Shown: piece after piece, positions 42,857 through 54,790 of the stretch
Position numbering within the stretch: position 1 is the first letter of the stretch
How the letters are laid out: each line of letters begins with the position of its first letter
Source: Rhizophagus irregularis
Taxonomy: Eukaryota; Glomeromycota; Glomeromycetes; Glomerales; Glomeraceae
DNA length: 64,000 nt
NCBI RefSeq assembly: GCF_026210795.1
Contig: NC_089434.1
Location: 1,240,001-1,304,000, forward strand
Direction of reading: 5' to 3'
Position numbers and translations under genes: made by a program
Notes under the pieces: model-generated
The model's database searches: none
Seen by the model: only the letters and a program-made list of their open reading frames with translations
What the model was told of the DNA's origin: nothing

Positions 42857-44370
42857 ATGTCACATCTCGTTGAAGATTGTCTTAGGATTATTTTTACTGA
42901 ATTGAAATATGTTCCAAATTCTTTATATTCATATTTTGGTGAATAGATTTTAGTGTATTATAGGAGTACAAATATTATGGGAAAAACCTCATGAGTTTCT
43001 TCTTAATCATCGAAATTTAAAAAGAGTTTCTTATATTATAGGAAATCATGAAATTTTACAATTTATTAAATTTTATAATATAATAATTGACTTATTACCA
43101 ACATCTTTAAAAAAGTTATTAATTGAAAATAATGTTATTTCAATTTCAATTCCTTTTTCAAATAAACCATTATTTAATTATATTAGTTTTTCTTCCGAAA
43201 TTTCATCAAATCTTATCATTGATATGGGGTTTGGATTAATTAAAGAAGTAATTAATTCTAATGAATATCAAGAAAAATATAAAATATTGGAACAAGAATA
43301 TTATAAATTATTTATTAATAATTGTAAGAATATTACATATTTTCGTTGGTATACAACATTACCCTTATATCAATATCCTGGGGCATCAACTTGCTTTTCT
43401 CAACTCCGTACCCTTTATATTACATGTAATGAAAGTTTGATTTCAGATAATTTATTAGGAATGGCACAAATTTGTCAAGATATTGAAAATTTGAAATTAT
43501 GGAATTGTGATAAATATATTCCAGGATTAATAAAATTTATTGATAATCAAAAAATTTTACAAATCACTTTACTTACATAACGAAAAAAGTGAAATGAAAT
43601 GTATACAATTAAGTGAAACAATAGAAAAAAAAAGCAGTTACATTAAAACGATTTACTTTAGAGAACGTCATGCTCTCACCAAAATTCTTGCTATCATTAA
43701 TAAATTTAGAGCAATTAAAGCTTATAATTGAACGTCGCTGTTATTCATCAGAACAAGATATACAAGAATGGAAAAAGTATTTATTAATTGCTTCTTTTCC
43801 AAAACTTCAATATCTCGAAACACAATATTTATCACCTCATGGAGTTTGTAGGTTAATTGAAAATTCTCAAAACATTAAAGAAATTAATATATGGAATGAA
43901 TTTTGGGGGAAGAAGTTTTATATGAGATAAAATTATTCAAAGTAATTGCTAAAAATTGTCCAAATATTGAAAGATTAAGTATTAATACTTATTTGAAAAA
44001 TTTAGGTGGTGTGAAAGAAATTATCTTAAATTGTAATAAATTAAGAAAATTAGAAATTTTTATAAATTTTGAAGATGATGATGATGATCATGAACGTGAA
44101 ATTATTTGTGATGAAATATTAAATTATTTATTAAATTATTCATCAAGAAATTTTGATGAATTTGCTTTTGATCAAGATTGGAGATTTTCAGTTAATAATC
44201 TAAAAAATTTTTTTGAAGGTTGGAGAGGTAGAAACCCAATTAAATTTGTCACACATTTTCATAAATGTCATCATTTTACCCAAAAGCATATTGAAATTGT
44301 ACAGGAATATTATGATGAAGGAGTAATTGATAAAGATACTAGATCTTTATATGGAGTGAACGATTTTTAA
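42857..44370 (+). pseudogene. Broken F-box / leucine-rich-repeat gene
   Basis: Starts MSHLVEDCLRIIFTELKY, the N-terminus of an F-box as found in Rhizophagus F-box proteins. The frame then shifts and reads ILVNR, a TAG where Trp is usual, and GVQILWEKPHEF. LRR-like stretches follow in successive frames: 43224-43580 (CFSQLRTLYITCNE, IENLKLWNCDKYI), 43670-43930 (LINLEQLKLII, FPKLQYLETQYL) and 43903-44370 (NCPNIERLSINTYL, LNCNKLRKLEIF). At least four frame changes and one nonsense codon break the gene. F-box proteins recruit substrates to SCF ubiquitin ligases, with LRRs binding the substrate. These genes usually have one exon, so introns do not explain the breaks. Confidence 0.75.
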
Positions 44371-44728
44371 TGTTATAATTATACTTTCTATTTTTTTCAT
44401 TATATATTCTATTTTTCATTATATATTCTATTCTTTTTTACATTTTATATTCTACTTTTTTTTACTAATAAAGTTATAATTAGTAATTATTAATAAAATT
44501 GTTTTTCTTTATGGTAATATGTTGTATCCATTGCAAAAAGTATATTTCATTTTTTTGTAGAAACGCAACATATATAATTTCCGTTTGAATTAATATTCTT
44601 CATATGTGGGAAGTGAATAGATCTCGCGATCTTGCTATTTATAGTATTTACGTTAAAATGTCAAAATTAATTCAATACTGTGTAATTCATTTTCACGTTA
44701 TATTTTAATACTCGATTTGATTTTATAG
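44371..44728. other. Spacer after the F-box relic
   Basis: Starts with three imperfect copies of TTCATTATATATTCTATTTTT-type sequence (44375-44460). Nothing else is seen. Confidence 0.4.
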
Positions 44729-44915
44729 CGGAAGCAGCGATTCATTGTATGAGTATCTTAAAGGAACACGGGTTATTAACTGGAGGTATATATTATTAAT
44801 TATTTCTTTTTATAACCTTACAAATAATTATGTCATTTATATTTAGCTGCCAAATACTTAATTGTTGATTGTAATAATGAGGAAAAACGTAGAAAGTTCA
44901 ATAGAAGACTATACT
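44729..44915 (+). pseudogene. Hsp70-like gene fragment
   Basis: Two exon-like pieces, 44729-44785 (EAAIHCMSILKEHGLL) and 44847-44915 (AAKYLIVDCNNEE), join in frame across a 61-base intron with GTATAT...ATTTAG. The pair resembles the region just before and into the phosphate-2 loop of Hsp70/HSP12A-like ATPases, where VDCGGGT is expected. Here the Gly-rich loop is lost. No other part of the gene is recognisable. Confidence 0.4.
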
Positions 44916-45244
44916 AAACAACTAAAAGCGTCCGTCCAATTTTTTTTATTCATCAATGGTATTCATTTTTTTTTTTTGCTAGTAAATAATTTCATTGTAG
45001 TTAACATTCGTATGAATTGTGAAATGTGTGGGAAGTGTGATAAAAAAATTTATGATCAAATATGATTAATTCTGAATATAATATATTTACATTATTGCAA
45101 TTCATCAGTTCACGAGTTAAATTTTTAAATTAATTAATGCATGACATTTAATCATTTGGTTATATTTTAAAAAAATTAAAGTATAAATGTAGGCCAAAAT
45201 TATAGTGCTGACCGACATTAATCTCAAATGGCTCGAGGATTTTA

Positions 45245-45302
45245 CATCATTATATATATATATATATCTTCATTCATTATATATATATATACATATATCT
45301 TC
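45245..45302. repeat. AT microsatellite, two arrays
   Basis: Two (TA)n runs separated by CTTCATTCA, each followed by TCTTCATT. The 96-codon frame across it is an artefact. Confidence 0.7.
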
Positions 45303-45721
45303 ATTTATGGCGGTGATTTTTATCGCATAATCATGAGAGTAGGTTGTGTTGGCGCTGTTCGTGCAATTTGCATACTTTTCATATATACCATCAATTGCCC
45401 ACAAATAATTTTTTCATCAACATTTTCCGAACGTAACATACCTTTTTTTACTGTAACCGAACGTATAGTATACAACACAAATGTCAGATATCGTAGATTT
45501 TACTTCTACTTCCGCTAAAAATAAATCATTTACGTTAACCTCTACAACTCAATGGAATCTTCGAAAAATTACGTTGATATGAGTAGTAAATTTTTGTGTT
45601 TTAATTTTGACTGTCACGCACACTTTTTTTGGAAAGTTCCAATATGATGACTGCAATATATCTGTATTGTTTATTAATGAATGTTGCTAATGATTCTATT
45701 AGTTAATCGCTGATATTAATA

Positions 45722-45875
45722 AAAAGATAGCAGAGGAGAAGAAGTTGAAGGGACCTGAGCAGAAAGTTGTTAAAATTTCCTTACCTCAAATAGATTCTAA
45801 AGTTTATTTTGACGTACTTGATTCCATTTACAACAATAACAACATATTTCAAGCTGATAGAATACTAGTATGAAG
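45722..45875 (+). pseudogene. Unrecognised exon-like ORF fragment
   Basis: Reads ADINKKIAEEKKLKGPEQK, then ISLPQIDSKVYFDVLDSI and ADRILV before a stop, preceded by an AG in T-rich sequence. It has less AT bias than the flanks, so it may be an exon of a lost gene. Family unknown. Confidence 0.3.
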
Positions 45876-45939
45876 TATATTCATAATATGAACTATGAGT
45901 ACAGTACTCATTACAAAGAAACATTTATGGTTTGACATA

Positions 45940-46595
45940 GAAGTTTTGATATGAGTAGTTAATTCTTCATCAAATAGAATTTTTTCATAAGAATTTAGAT
46001 CAGGTGATTCAGGTAACTTAAATAAATTAAAGATTTATACATCATAATAAAAACAACTTAAAAATTTTCTGCATCATGAGAATGAGGCGCAAAATGTCTA
46101 AATTTATTTAGTTCGGCTAAGCTTACATAGTCCGATTCTCTTGTGACGTTTGAGTTATTTTATCAAAATTTTGCTCAAGAATAATTGAATAATTTTACCA
46201 AATATTATCCTAAATTACAAACTAAGAAAATTTTTAAGAACGTTTGCCCTGAATTTAAAATAAAAAAATAAAAATTTCACAAATAATTTAATTTTTTTTT
46301 TAAAAAAAAAATGACTTAAAATTCGCCTATATCTAAAATATTTAAATGATGACAAAATTTTTTAACAATTGTAAATCAACATGTCTATTCATTATTATTT
46401 CAAAACAATAAGATGAAAAATATATGGTCATTCAAAATAATTTAATTTAATTTAAATAAAATATAATTTTAATAAAAATTTTAATGTCCATTCATTCAGC
46501 CCACATTATTTTAATTTAATTGGATAAATGTCACATGATTCCAGTCACGCGTGACTAATAGTGCCGGCTGACACTAATATGCTTTTAGGGTTTGG
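45940..46595. repeat. Kinase-unit flank, copy beside kinase 3
   Basis: Aligns in order with about 51570-51950, for example TTTAGTTCGGCTAAGCTTAC and AATTAT..AA..TAAGAAAATTTTTAA. The dispersed-repeat core AATTGGATAAATGTCACATG is at 46518-46537. This shows that kinases 3 and 4 were duplicated with their flanks. Confidence 0.6.
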
Positions 46596-46845
46596 CAGCT
46601 GATTTCATAATGTACGGGACACCTAATAGTTACCGAGAGACGACTCGGTAATTCGGTAAAACTCGGTAAAGTTCATAATAAGGTAAAACCATATTGTTAA
46701 ATTCGGAGCACTGGTCCGAGCACAGTGGTGTAGTTTTTATTTTATTCTGAGTTATACCGAATCTTACCGAGTTTCTCTCGGCATGGAGTAAAAATGATGG
46801 GTGTCCCGACTGTCCCGACTGTTCCGTACATTATGAAATCAGCTG
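46596..46845. mobile_element. 250-bp MITE with 26-bp inverted repeats
   Basis: The ends are CAGCTGATTTCATAATGTAC and its complement GTACATTATGAAATCAGCTG, extending to 26 bp with one or two mismatches. The interior has paired ACTCGGTAA / TTACCGAGT motifs. It is inserted in a repeat whose relatives at 13.38 and 61.15 kb lack it. Confidence 0.7.
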
Positions 46846-47381
46846 TAATTTAAGTCTTTGAGTGTTTATTCTTCGAGTCAATAAATATTTCATTTTAAAG
46901 TGAATGGATGAAGAGAAAATAATAATGAAGTATAAAGTATTTTCACACATTAAATATCGTAATATAAATTTAAAATATATCACTTATGATCTGTTTACTG
47001 CGCTGCTTAATGAGATTTTTGTTCAAATATCTCGAACTTAATTTACTCCTTCCTGAGAACGGCCTTTTACTCGTAATAAAATAAAATAAAGTCGTAATTA
47101 TTTTTCGTTTTGCACATTTTTATGATGTTATTCATCTCTTCAATAGTTTAATATGAATTATTTTTACCAAGATAAGTATCAATAAATCTTAATTGTGGAT
47201 TGAGCACATTAAAATGTAACTTCAATATTATAAATTATTTTAGTATATATACTTTTTAAACGCATTTTTAATTAATAATTAATAGATTTCATTTGAAAAT
47301 TATCAAGAAAAAACATTTTTTCTTAAAACAATGAATAAAAATATAAATTTATAAATTTTGAGAGTTAATAATTTTACATAT
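46846..47381. repeat. Duplicated 3' flank of kinase 3
   Basis: Matches about 52195-52670 and 61170-61615, for example GATGAAGAGAAAATAATAAT, then GAAGTATAAA. No gene seen. Confidence 0.6.
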
Positions 47382-47458
47382 ATGAATTATTTAAATTACA
47401 AACTGAGAAATTTGTAAGGAACCTTACTATACTAATCTTTAGTGTTTAAATAATTTTA
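47382..47458 (-). terminator. Conserved 3' flank hairpin of kinase 3
   Basis: AATTATTTAAATTACAAACT (47384-47403) and CTTTAGTGTTTAAATAATTT (47437-47456) are the two arms. It lies about 65 bases past the former last exon. Confidence 0.5.
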
Positions 47459-47586
47459 TTAAAATATGAAAAAAAAATTAGTTGTAATGAGAGATGGTAA
47501 CAATATTATAAAACCATTTTATCTAAATATCTAAAAAAAAAAAATATTTATAATAATAAAAGTTAGTAAATTAAATATTATTGAAA

Positions 47587-47688
47587 ATTGCTAAATCTCA
47601 CCAGTGGTGATGTACTTTTGGCCGGAATTAAAATCCAATAAAACACTGGCCGGCATTACATAATAAATCCACCGTGATATTTAGCAAT
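47587..47688. mobile_element. 102-bp MITE in the last intron of kinase 3
   Basis: The ends ATTGCTAAATCTCACCAGTG and, in complement, ATTGCTAAATATCACGGTGG form imperfect inverted repeats. GGCCGG occurs twice inside. The matching intron of kinase 4 lacks the insertion. Confidence 0.6.
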
Positions 47689-48391
47689 ACCCGCATTTTT
47701 TAAAATAATGAATTTTTTGCCATTAGGAATTTCCAATTCATCTTGTTCTTCGGAATGAAGATTTGGGTTATTGTTTATTTCATCTTCATCATATTTAATA
47801 ACGAAATAAGAATAATTAAAAAAAAAATTTAAAAATAGTCATTAAAATGTGTATATTTTCTAGTCTTACCATTATAAATAACAATTGATCCTTTCGTTTT
47901 TTGCACTGTTTCTTATTATATTAATTGATATAAATTATGTTTAATGAATTTCGCGCTAAATAAATAATATTAGATTGTTTACTTACCATCATTTATTTGC
48001 AACTTTTCAAATGTTTCGGATAAATTTTTGCTATTTGCTAAATTTGAAAACACACAGTATTATTATTTATTTATCTAATTGTCATTAAAAAATTATCGAA
48101 ATCTATTAGTTACCTTTAAAAATACTGTGTATTACTATTACTCTGATTGCTTGATTTATTAAAATCATCAACTAAAGAAAATGTATAATTGATAATTGAA
48201 TAATATATCACTATATAATAAATTTACAATTTGAAAAATACTTACTATTAGTGGGAATACTAAAATCATATGGATTACTGTGAAATGCTATTTAAAATAA
48301 AATATTTAGTCAAAATATCAAAATGAATTATTGTATAAATAATCTGAAAATTAAAAAATTTATAGATATTAGATTAATAAATTTATATTAC

Positions 48392-48403
48392 CTTCTAATT
48401 CCT
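48392..48403 (-). other. 12-nt micro-exon of kinase 3 (now behind the stop)
   Basis: AGGAATTAGAAG lies between AAAAATAG and GTAATATAA; it would add EELE. It follows the nonsense codon, so it is not translated. Confidence 0.55.
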
Positions 48404-50037
48404 CTATTTTTATTTTAATATAAAATAATGTGAAATTTATTATTATTTATGTATTAAGTAATAAAAAAATATACCCTAAACATAATACCTTCTGTTGCAT
48501 TTCTTGGTTCAGGTAGATTTTCAAATTGATGAATTTTACTTGTAAATAATCTACTATTCGTACTTATCAAGCTATTTGTTTCATTTAATTCCACATTATT
48601 ATATGTTTCTGATTGAAGTTATTCCTCCGATGTACTACTTTGATAATATAAATTCATTTCACTTATCTTTCCCCAAAATCGATATATGTCAGGTCTTTTT
48701 GATGGATCAGAATCCCAACATTGTTTCATTAAATTTTTATATTCAACAGGAGTTCCTGATACTATTCTTGGTCTAATACCATTAATGATATTCATTACAA
48801 GATTATAATCATGTTCATGATTAACAAATGGTGGTTGCCCAGATGAAATTTCCCACATAAGCATTGCAATACTATAAATATCAGATTTAAAAGTATATTC
48901 CTTTCCAATAATAACTTCTGGTGCTATGTAAGGAAGATTTCCATATATACATTTTGATGATTTATCAGCTGGCCCACAAAATCCAAGGTCACTAATAGAC
49001 CATTCATCACTAAATTGTAAATACAATATATTTCCTGAATGTAAATCTCTATGAATTGCATTTTCAAGATGAATAAAATAAAGTGCCTTAATTATATTAA
49101 AAGTAATATTGATTTTTTCTCTCCATGTAAGTTTACTATGATTTTGTTGTAAATATTGTCTCAAATTTATATCCATTATTTCCATTACAAGCATATACTT
49201 ATCATTTGATATATTTTGTGTTAAACCAAAACATTGGACAATTCCTGAGTTTTTACTGCTTGTAGTTAAATGTGATATAGCCTATGTAAGTTTTAAAAAT
49301 TTATTAATATATAAAACTAGTAACTGTAATAATAAATACATTATTTGGATTACAAAACCTCTTCAAACCAACTTTTATTTGCACTTTCAACATTTTCTAA
49401 CTCTTTAAGTATCACTTTTTGTCTCCCGAGTCTTTTTAATTGTTGTACCTTACAATCCCATTCATTATATCTTCCATCAATCCAAAATGCTGTATAAATT
49501 TCAGAGAAACCACCCTTTGTTAGATATCTGATATTTTGTAAATTATTATATGGAATCCATTCAACTATCATTCGTGGATGGTGTGTTTCCGATTGACATG
49601 CCTGGATTAGGTTATCAATATTAACATTTCTAGATGTCCAATTTGAAAATTTTGCTTTTAAATAATTTCGAACACAAATTTCACAATATAACGTAGCTAA
49701 ACATTTTTGTTTACAATTTTCACAAGTTCTTTTTGTTCCTGAATTATTACGAATTTTATCTCGATCATAACTTTGAACTATCACATTTATTGCATAAGTT
49801 TTTTCATCTTCTGTGAGAGAATTATCAGAAAGAATTGTTTGTTTTATAAATTCGTGTTTTTTGTGTATGTTATTGTGAACATTATAATTAATCAATGAAT
49901 ATGATTTATTGATTGCTGCATCAACAATTTCCTTTCGAATAGCAGACATGAGAATTTTTTATAAAAAATTTGATTTTTATAAATTGAAACGAGAAAATAA
50001 GTTTGTACAACAAAAAATAATAGGCTGAGCGAAATTT

Positions 50038-50081
50038 ATTTAAAGTAGGTGCAACTTACCCAGTGTCGCACAAAATGTTCT
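50038..50081 (-). promoter_or_regulatory. Shared upstream block of kinase 3
   Basis: GGTGCAACTTACCCAGTGTC then GCACAAAATG, about 100-130 bases upstream of the ATG and nearly identical to 39030-39080. Confidence 0.5.
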
Positions 50082-51570
50082 CTCCCTCCTTGCGGGTGTT
50101 ACGATAATATGTCGTGTATGGATAATATGTATTGTTAAATATCACGCGTGGATCGGTCTAGGTCTTTCCTTATTTGGTAATAAACAGTGTAAATCTGTAT
50201 GGTATTTTGTGTACACGTATGATCACGTGACAGGTTATATGTGATGTTTCCTGTCATCCTTTTCGCGCAAAAATCTTTAAAACTAATTATCTGTTATTAC
50301 TTTATTACAGAATTTAAGCTTTAACACCGAAGACGCAGATCATGATAGCGGTAGTGAAAAGGATCGGATGATTATTCAAAATTATATTCTATAAAGATTA
50401 ATTCAGATGTCTTATATTACTGTTTATTGATTTACCACGGTTAGTACGTTTAGACATTTTGATTTGTTGTTATAGAAGTCATGCGATTGATAGAGTGAAT
50501 ATGCCTGTGATTTATGGGCAAAATTAAAGAATCTTATTAACATCAAACTTCATTATTTTTTATTTATTTATTAATCAAATACAAGTTAACAAAATAGAAA
50601 CAACAATTAATGAAATAGAACCTTTAATGATATCTATTTAAAAAAATCCTTACATTCTTTTAAAATTCAGCGCGAAGAGGTAAAGAATATATTATTATTT
50701 TTGAATAGACTTCGTGTTTTTACATTAAAAACCAATTTCATCATTAATAAATTGTTATGAGAATGAAATTCTCATCTTTGGAACGTATTTATTATATAAT
50801 TACTGCAAAATCTCTACTTTCTCTGATTTTAATAATTGATGATTTAGCTTAATAGCAATATTTAATACTTACTGACAAATTAACTTTTTCTTATTTTTCG
50901 ACATAATACATCGAGCAAAAATATTTAAACAACTTCGTTAAGAAATAATTTACGTGACACATGAATAATAATTAATTTTTACGGAACTAAAGAAATTTAT
51001 GAATGATTTTATGTATTCTGTGATATTATTGACTTCTAACCTGATTTCCATTTTTTAATCAAACTTTCCTCAGATAGTATACTGTAAAAAGATCACTGAT
51101 ATTTTATTACGTAAACATGAAACATTTCGTTTTTCACGTAATTCAATACAATAATATTATTTCTTTAAATTTCTTTTTCTTGACAAATAAAATAAGAAAA
51201 AATTAACAAAAATGGAACCTTGTAAATAATTTAAAATTGACCAAAATTTATTGGATTCGGAAGATAATATTTTTCAAAGACGTTTATAAATGACGTATCA
51301 GGATATTATAATGACTGAAAGTTTAAATTTCTAAACAACAAATTCTTGTAACAATGCAAATTAAATTAATATAACTATTTAATTCATTCACTTCAATTCA
51401 AATTCGGCGTTAATAGTTACGTCAAGATTTACGTTCCCTGTGTTACAAAAAGTATCATATGTCGATATTATCTCAGGATGAAAATTGAAATACACAATTT
51501 CAGTTTAAGAAAATCATACGCCAGCCACGTCGGTGTTGTTCGTATAAATAATTTGTTGGCTGTAAGTAAA
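50082..51570. other. Intergenic, no gene seen
   Basis: A GC-richer patch at 50090-50400 starts TGTTACGATA and might be a solo LTR fragment, but I found no matching end or target duplication. The rest is AT-rich without coding signal. Confidence 0.35.
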
Positions 51571-51649
51571 ATGGATGAATGGCATTATTTAGTTCAGCTA
51601 AGCTTACACTAATATTAGAGTCATTTCATCAAAAATATTTAATACCATA

Positions 51650-51835
51650 CAGTCAGAACTCGACATAACGAACCCTTCGGTTCGATGAATAAAAATCGTT
51701 ATATCAAAATTTATAAGTTTGATATAACGATTTTTATATGTTCATGTACAGTAGTATAAAGATAAAATCTTAAGAAATCGCTTTATCGTGAAATTCGTTA
51801 TATCGCATACTAGTCATTATATCGAGTTTTGACTG
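51650..51835. mobile_element. 186-bp pogo/Tigger-like MITE
   Basis: The ends are CAGTCAGAACTCGACATAAC and, in complement, CAGTCAAAACTCGATATAAT, with TA on both sides. Subterminal ATAACGA / TCGTTAT motifs recur. The paralogous flank near 46150-46180 has no such insertion. Confidence 0.75.
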
Positions 51836-51837
51836 TA

Positions 51838-52671
51838 CAATGAAACATCAAGAATAATTTTATCAAATATTATTTTAAATTATAAATTATTAAGAAAATT
51901 TTTAAAAAATGACTTAAAATTCGCTTGATTTTTTGTGTTTAGCTTTTCTTTAGTCTACACGACACTAATTGATCTTTCTCCTTGATTATTGAAACTTAAA
52001 ATTTTTTATTTTGGAATAAACATCATCAATCATATCCACTGTGATCTTTCGATATAGAGGTACTTCTATTAAGCAAAAGACGACTTTACTTCATAATTAT
52101 TTACTTAATAAAATCGTATTTCCTATTTCAATGTATGGAATGTACTGTATGTGAATAATACTTAATTTTCTATGTTCAACTACGTCTTCAAGAGTTTATT
52201 CTTCGAGTCAATGCATGTCTTTAAAGAGAACGGATGAAGAGAAAATAATAATGAAGTATAAAATATTTTCAAATCAAATAATATAAATTTAAATCATCAT
52301 TCATGATCCGTTTATTGCGCCTGCTTAATGAAAATATCTCGCACTTAATTTACTCCTTTCTGAAAAATGGCCTTTACTTGTAATAAAATAGATAAAGTCG
52401 TAATTATTTTTTTTTCATTTTGCGCATTCTTATGATGTTTCCCTTCAATAGTTTAATATAAATTGTTTTAAAATTAATAAATCTTGATATGTTGGATTGC
52501 GTACATCAAAATGTAACTTCAATCTTATAAATTCTTAACGCGTTTTTAATTTTTGGAATAATTAATAGATTTCATTCAAAAATTATCAAGAAAAAAATAT
52601 TTTTGAATAACAAATATAAATATAAATTTATAAAATTTTATTTAAAATATAGCGTTAATAATTTTACACAT
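51838..52671. repeat. Duplicated 3' flank of kinase 4
   Basis: Matches about 46170-46330 and 46855-47380 (for example GAGTTTATTCTTCGAGTCAA). No gene seen. Confidence 0.55.
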
Positions 52672-52731
52672 GAATATTTAAGAAATTTGTAATAAATCTT
52701 ACTACTCTAATCCTTAGTGGTTAAATAATTT
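52672..52731 (-). terminator. Conserved 3' flank block of kinase 4
   Basis: The core TTACTACTCTAATCCTTAGT is present, but the distal arm of the stem is partly lost. It lies about 95 bases after the stop. Confidence 0.45.
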
Positions 52732-52823
52732 TAATAAATATAAATAAATATAAATCATTAACAATGATTGAAAAAAAATATTTATAATAAGAGATGGTAA
52801 CAAATTTATAAAATCATTTGTAC

Positions 52824-54659
52824 CTAAATATCTAAAAAAAAAAAATAAATATTTACAATAATAAAAATTAGCAAATTAAATTATATATTTTTTACATTTT
52901 AAAATAATGAATTTTTTACCATTAGGAATTTCCAATTCATCTTGTTCTTCAGAATGAAGATTTGGGTTATTATATACTTCATCATCTTCTTCATCTTTAT
53001 TAACAAAAAAAAGAATAAATTAAGTAATATAAAAAATAATTACTATTAAAATTGACATTTAGTTCTTTTGTTTGTTAAAATAAATTATGCTTAATGAACT
53101 TTTGCACTAATAAGTCCTTTATTGTTATTTTATTTATTTAAATAATAAAAGCAATATGTATCAAAAACAATACCTTCTGTTGCATTTCTTGGTTCAGGTA
53201 GATTTTCAAATTGATGAATTTTACTTGTAAATGATCTGTGATCTGTATTACTTGTTATGTTATTTGCTTCATTTAACTCCAAATTATTACAAGTTTCTGG
53301 TTGAAATGATTCATCTGTCATACTTTGATAATAAAAATTCATTTCTCTTATTCTTATTATAAGTGTAGTAGTATCAGGTCTTTTTGATGGATCTGCATCC
53401 CAACATTCTTCCATTAAATTTTTATATTCAACAGGAATTCCTGGTACTATTCTTGGTCTAATGCCATTAATAATATTCATTGCAAGATTGTAATCATGTT
53501 CATGATTAATAAATGGTGGTTGTTGTGATGAAATTTCCCACATAAGCATTGCAATACTATAAATATCAGATTTAAAAGTATATTCTTTTCCATTAATAAC
53601 TTCTGGTGCTATGTAAGGAAGGTTTCCATATATACATTTTGATGATTTATCAGCAGGTCCACAAAATCCAAGATCACTAATAAACCATCCATCACTAATT
53701 TGTGAGTACAATATATTTCCTGAATGCAAATCTCTATGAATCGCATTTTCAAAATGAATAATATAAAGTGCCCTAATTATTTCAAAAGTAATATTGATTT
53801 TTTCCTTCCATGTAAGTTGATTATGATTCTGTTGTAAAAATTCTCTTAAATTTAAGTCCATTAAACCTATTACAAGCATATAATTTCCATTTGATGTGTT
53901 TTGTGTTAAACCAAAACTTCGGACAATTGCAGCACGTTTGCTACTTATGGTTAAATGTGATTCAGCCTATAAATTTAAACATCAGGTATTATTACAAACC
54001 CTGATAATTATTAACTTCTTTAAGCACATTTTAATACTAACCTCTTCAAACCAACTTTGATTTGCACTTTCAACATTTTCTAAACTTTTAAGTATTATCT
54101 TAATAGCCCTAGATCTTATTAATTGTTGTTTTTTAGAATTCCATCCATTATAACATCCATTAATCCAATTTGCAGTATAAATTTCAGAAAAGCCACCTTT
54201 TGTTAAATACTTAATATTTTGTAAATCATTATATGGAATCCATTCAACTATTCTACTTGGTAAGAGTGTTCCCATTTGACATTTTTGGATTAAATTATCA
54301 ATATCATCATTTCCAGTCGCCCAATTTGAAAATTTTGCTTTTAAATAATTTCGAACACAAATTTCACAATATAATGTAGCTAAACAATTTTGTCTACAAT
54401 TTTCACAAGTTCTTTTTGTTCCTGAATTACTGAGAACTTTATCTCGATCATAATCCCTAGTTAACAGTCTTATTGCTTTAGTTTTTTCATCTTTTGTAAG
54501 GGAATCATCAACATATAAATTATGATTTTTAAGAGCTAGTAGAACTGTTTGTTTCTTAAATTCATATTGCTTATGTATATCATCGTGAACTTTATAATCT
54601 ATTAATGCAATTGATCGATTAATTGCTGCGTGAACAAATTCTTTTCGAATAATAGGCAT
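52824..54659 (-). CDS. Protein kinase 4, intact four-exon gene
   Basis: Exons 54659-54042, 53966-53174, 52994-52920 and 52831-52824 join in phase to 1494 nt (497 residues). The N-terminal module has CENCRQNC..LYCEIC and carries an extra nine-residue stretch (ALKNHNLYV) that kinases 1-3 lack. The kinase domain keeps LTKGGFSEIY, IILKSL (the ATP-binding Lys), IHRDLHSGNIL, ISDLGFCGP and YIAPEV. The tail is short (NNPNLHSEEQDELEIPN, then Asp-Ile). The 12-nt micro-exon and the tail exons of kinase 1 are missing; a remnant of one is visible in the intron at about 53045-53075 with its donor changed from GT to AT. The start is the first ATG and matches the other copies. Likely an active TKL-like kinase; substrate unknown. 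Confidence 0.85.
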
Positions 54660-54751
54660 TGAACTTTTTTTTAAAAAAGAAGCTCTGAAAGGAAAGATAA
54701 AAAAATTATAACGAGAAAAAGGCTGAACGGAGTTTTGTATCCGAAATGATC

Positions 54752-54790
54752 CGCAAACTTATAGTGCAACTCGCACAAAATGCTAACATG
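54752..54790 (-). promoter_or_regulatory. Shared upstream block of kinase 4
   Basis: GTGCAACTCGCACAAAATGC is a shortened version of the block at 39030 and 50038; the AGTGTC part is missing. It lies about 95-130 bases upstream of the ATG. Confidence 0.4.

Larger units (their letters stand above)
47523..49949 (-). pseudogene. Protein kinase 3, tail lost through nonsense codon
   Basis: Exon 1 is 49949-49359 and exon 2 starts at 49281. The kinase domain is complete: LTKGGFSEIY, VILKEL, IHRDLHSGNIL, ISDLGFCGP and YIAPEV, with the N-terminal CENCKQKC..LYCEIC module. In exon 2 a TAA at 48619-48621 replaces a codon that is TCA in kinase 4, so translation stops after 417 residues. The same frame continues to the exon end at 48489 (NLPEPRNATEG). 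Old tail exons remain: 48403-48392 (12 nt), 48287-48246, one near 48177-48125 that is frameshifted, and 47785-47721, whose acceptor AG is lost and whose donor is GC. A 102-bp MITE lies in the last intron. The truncated protein may still be an active kinase, so it could equally be annotated as a CDS of 49949-48619. Confidence 0.7.

Noticed and set aside
50098-50330. Possible solo LTR beginning TGTTACGATA
   Set aside because: No convincing complementary end, target duplication or second copy in the window.
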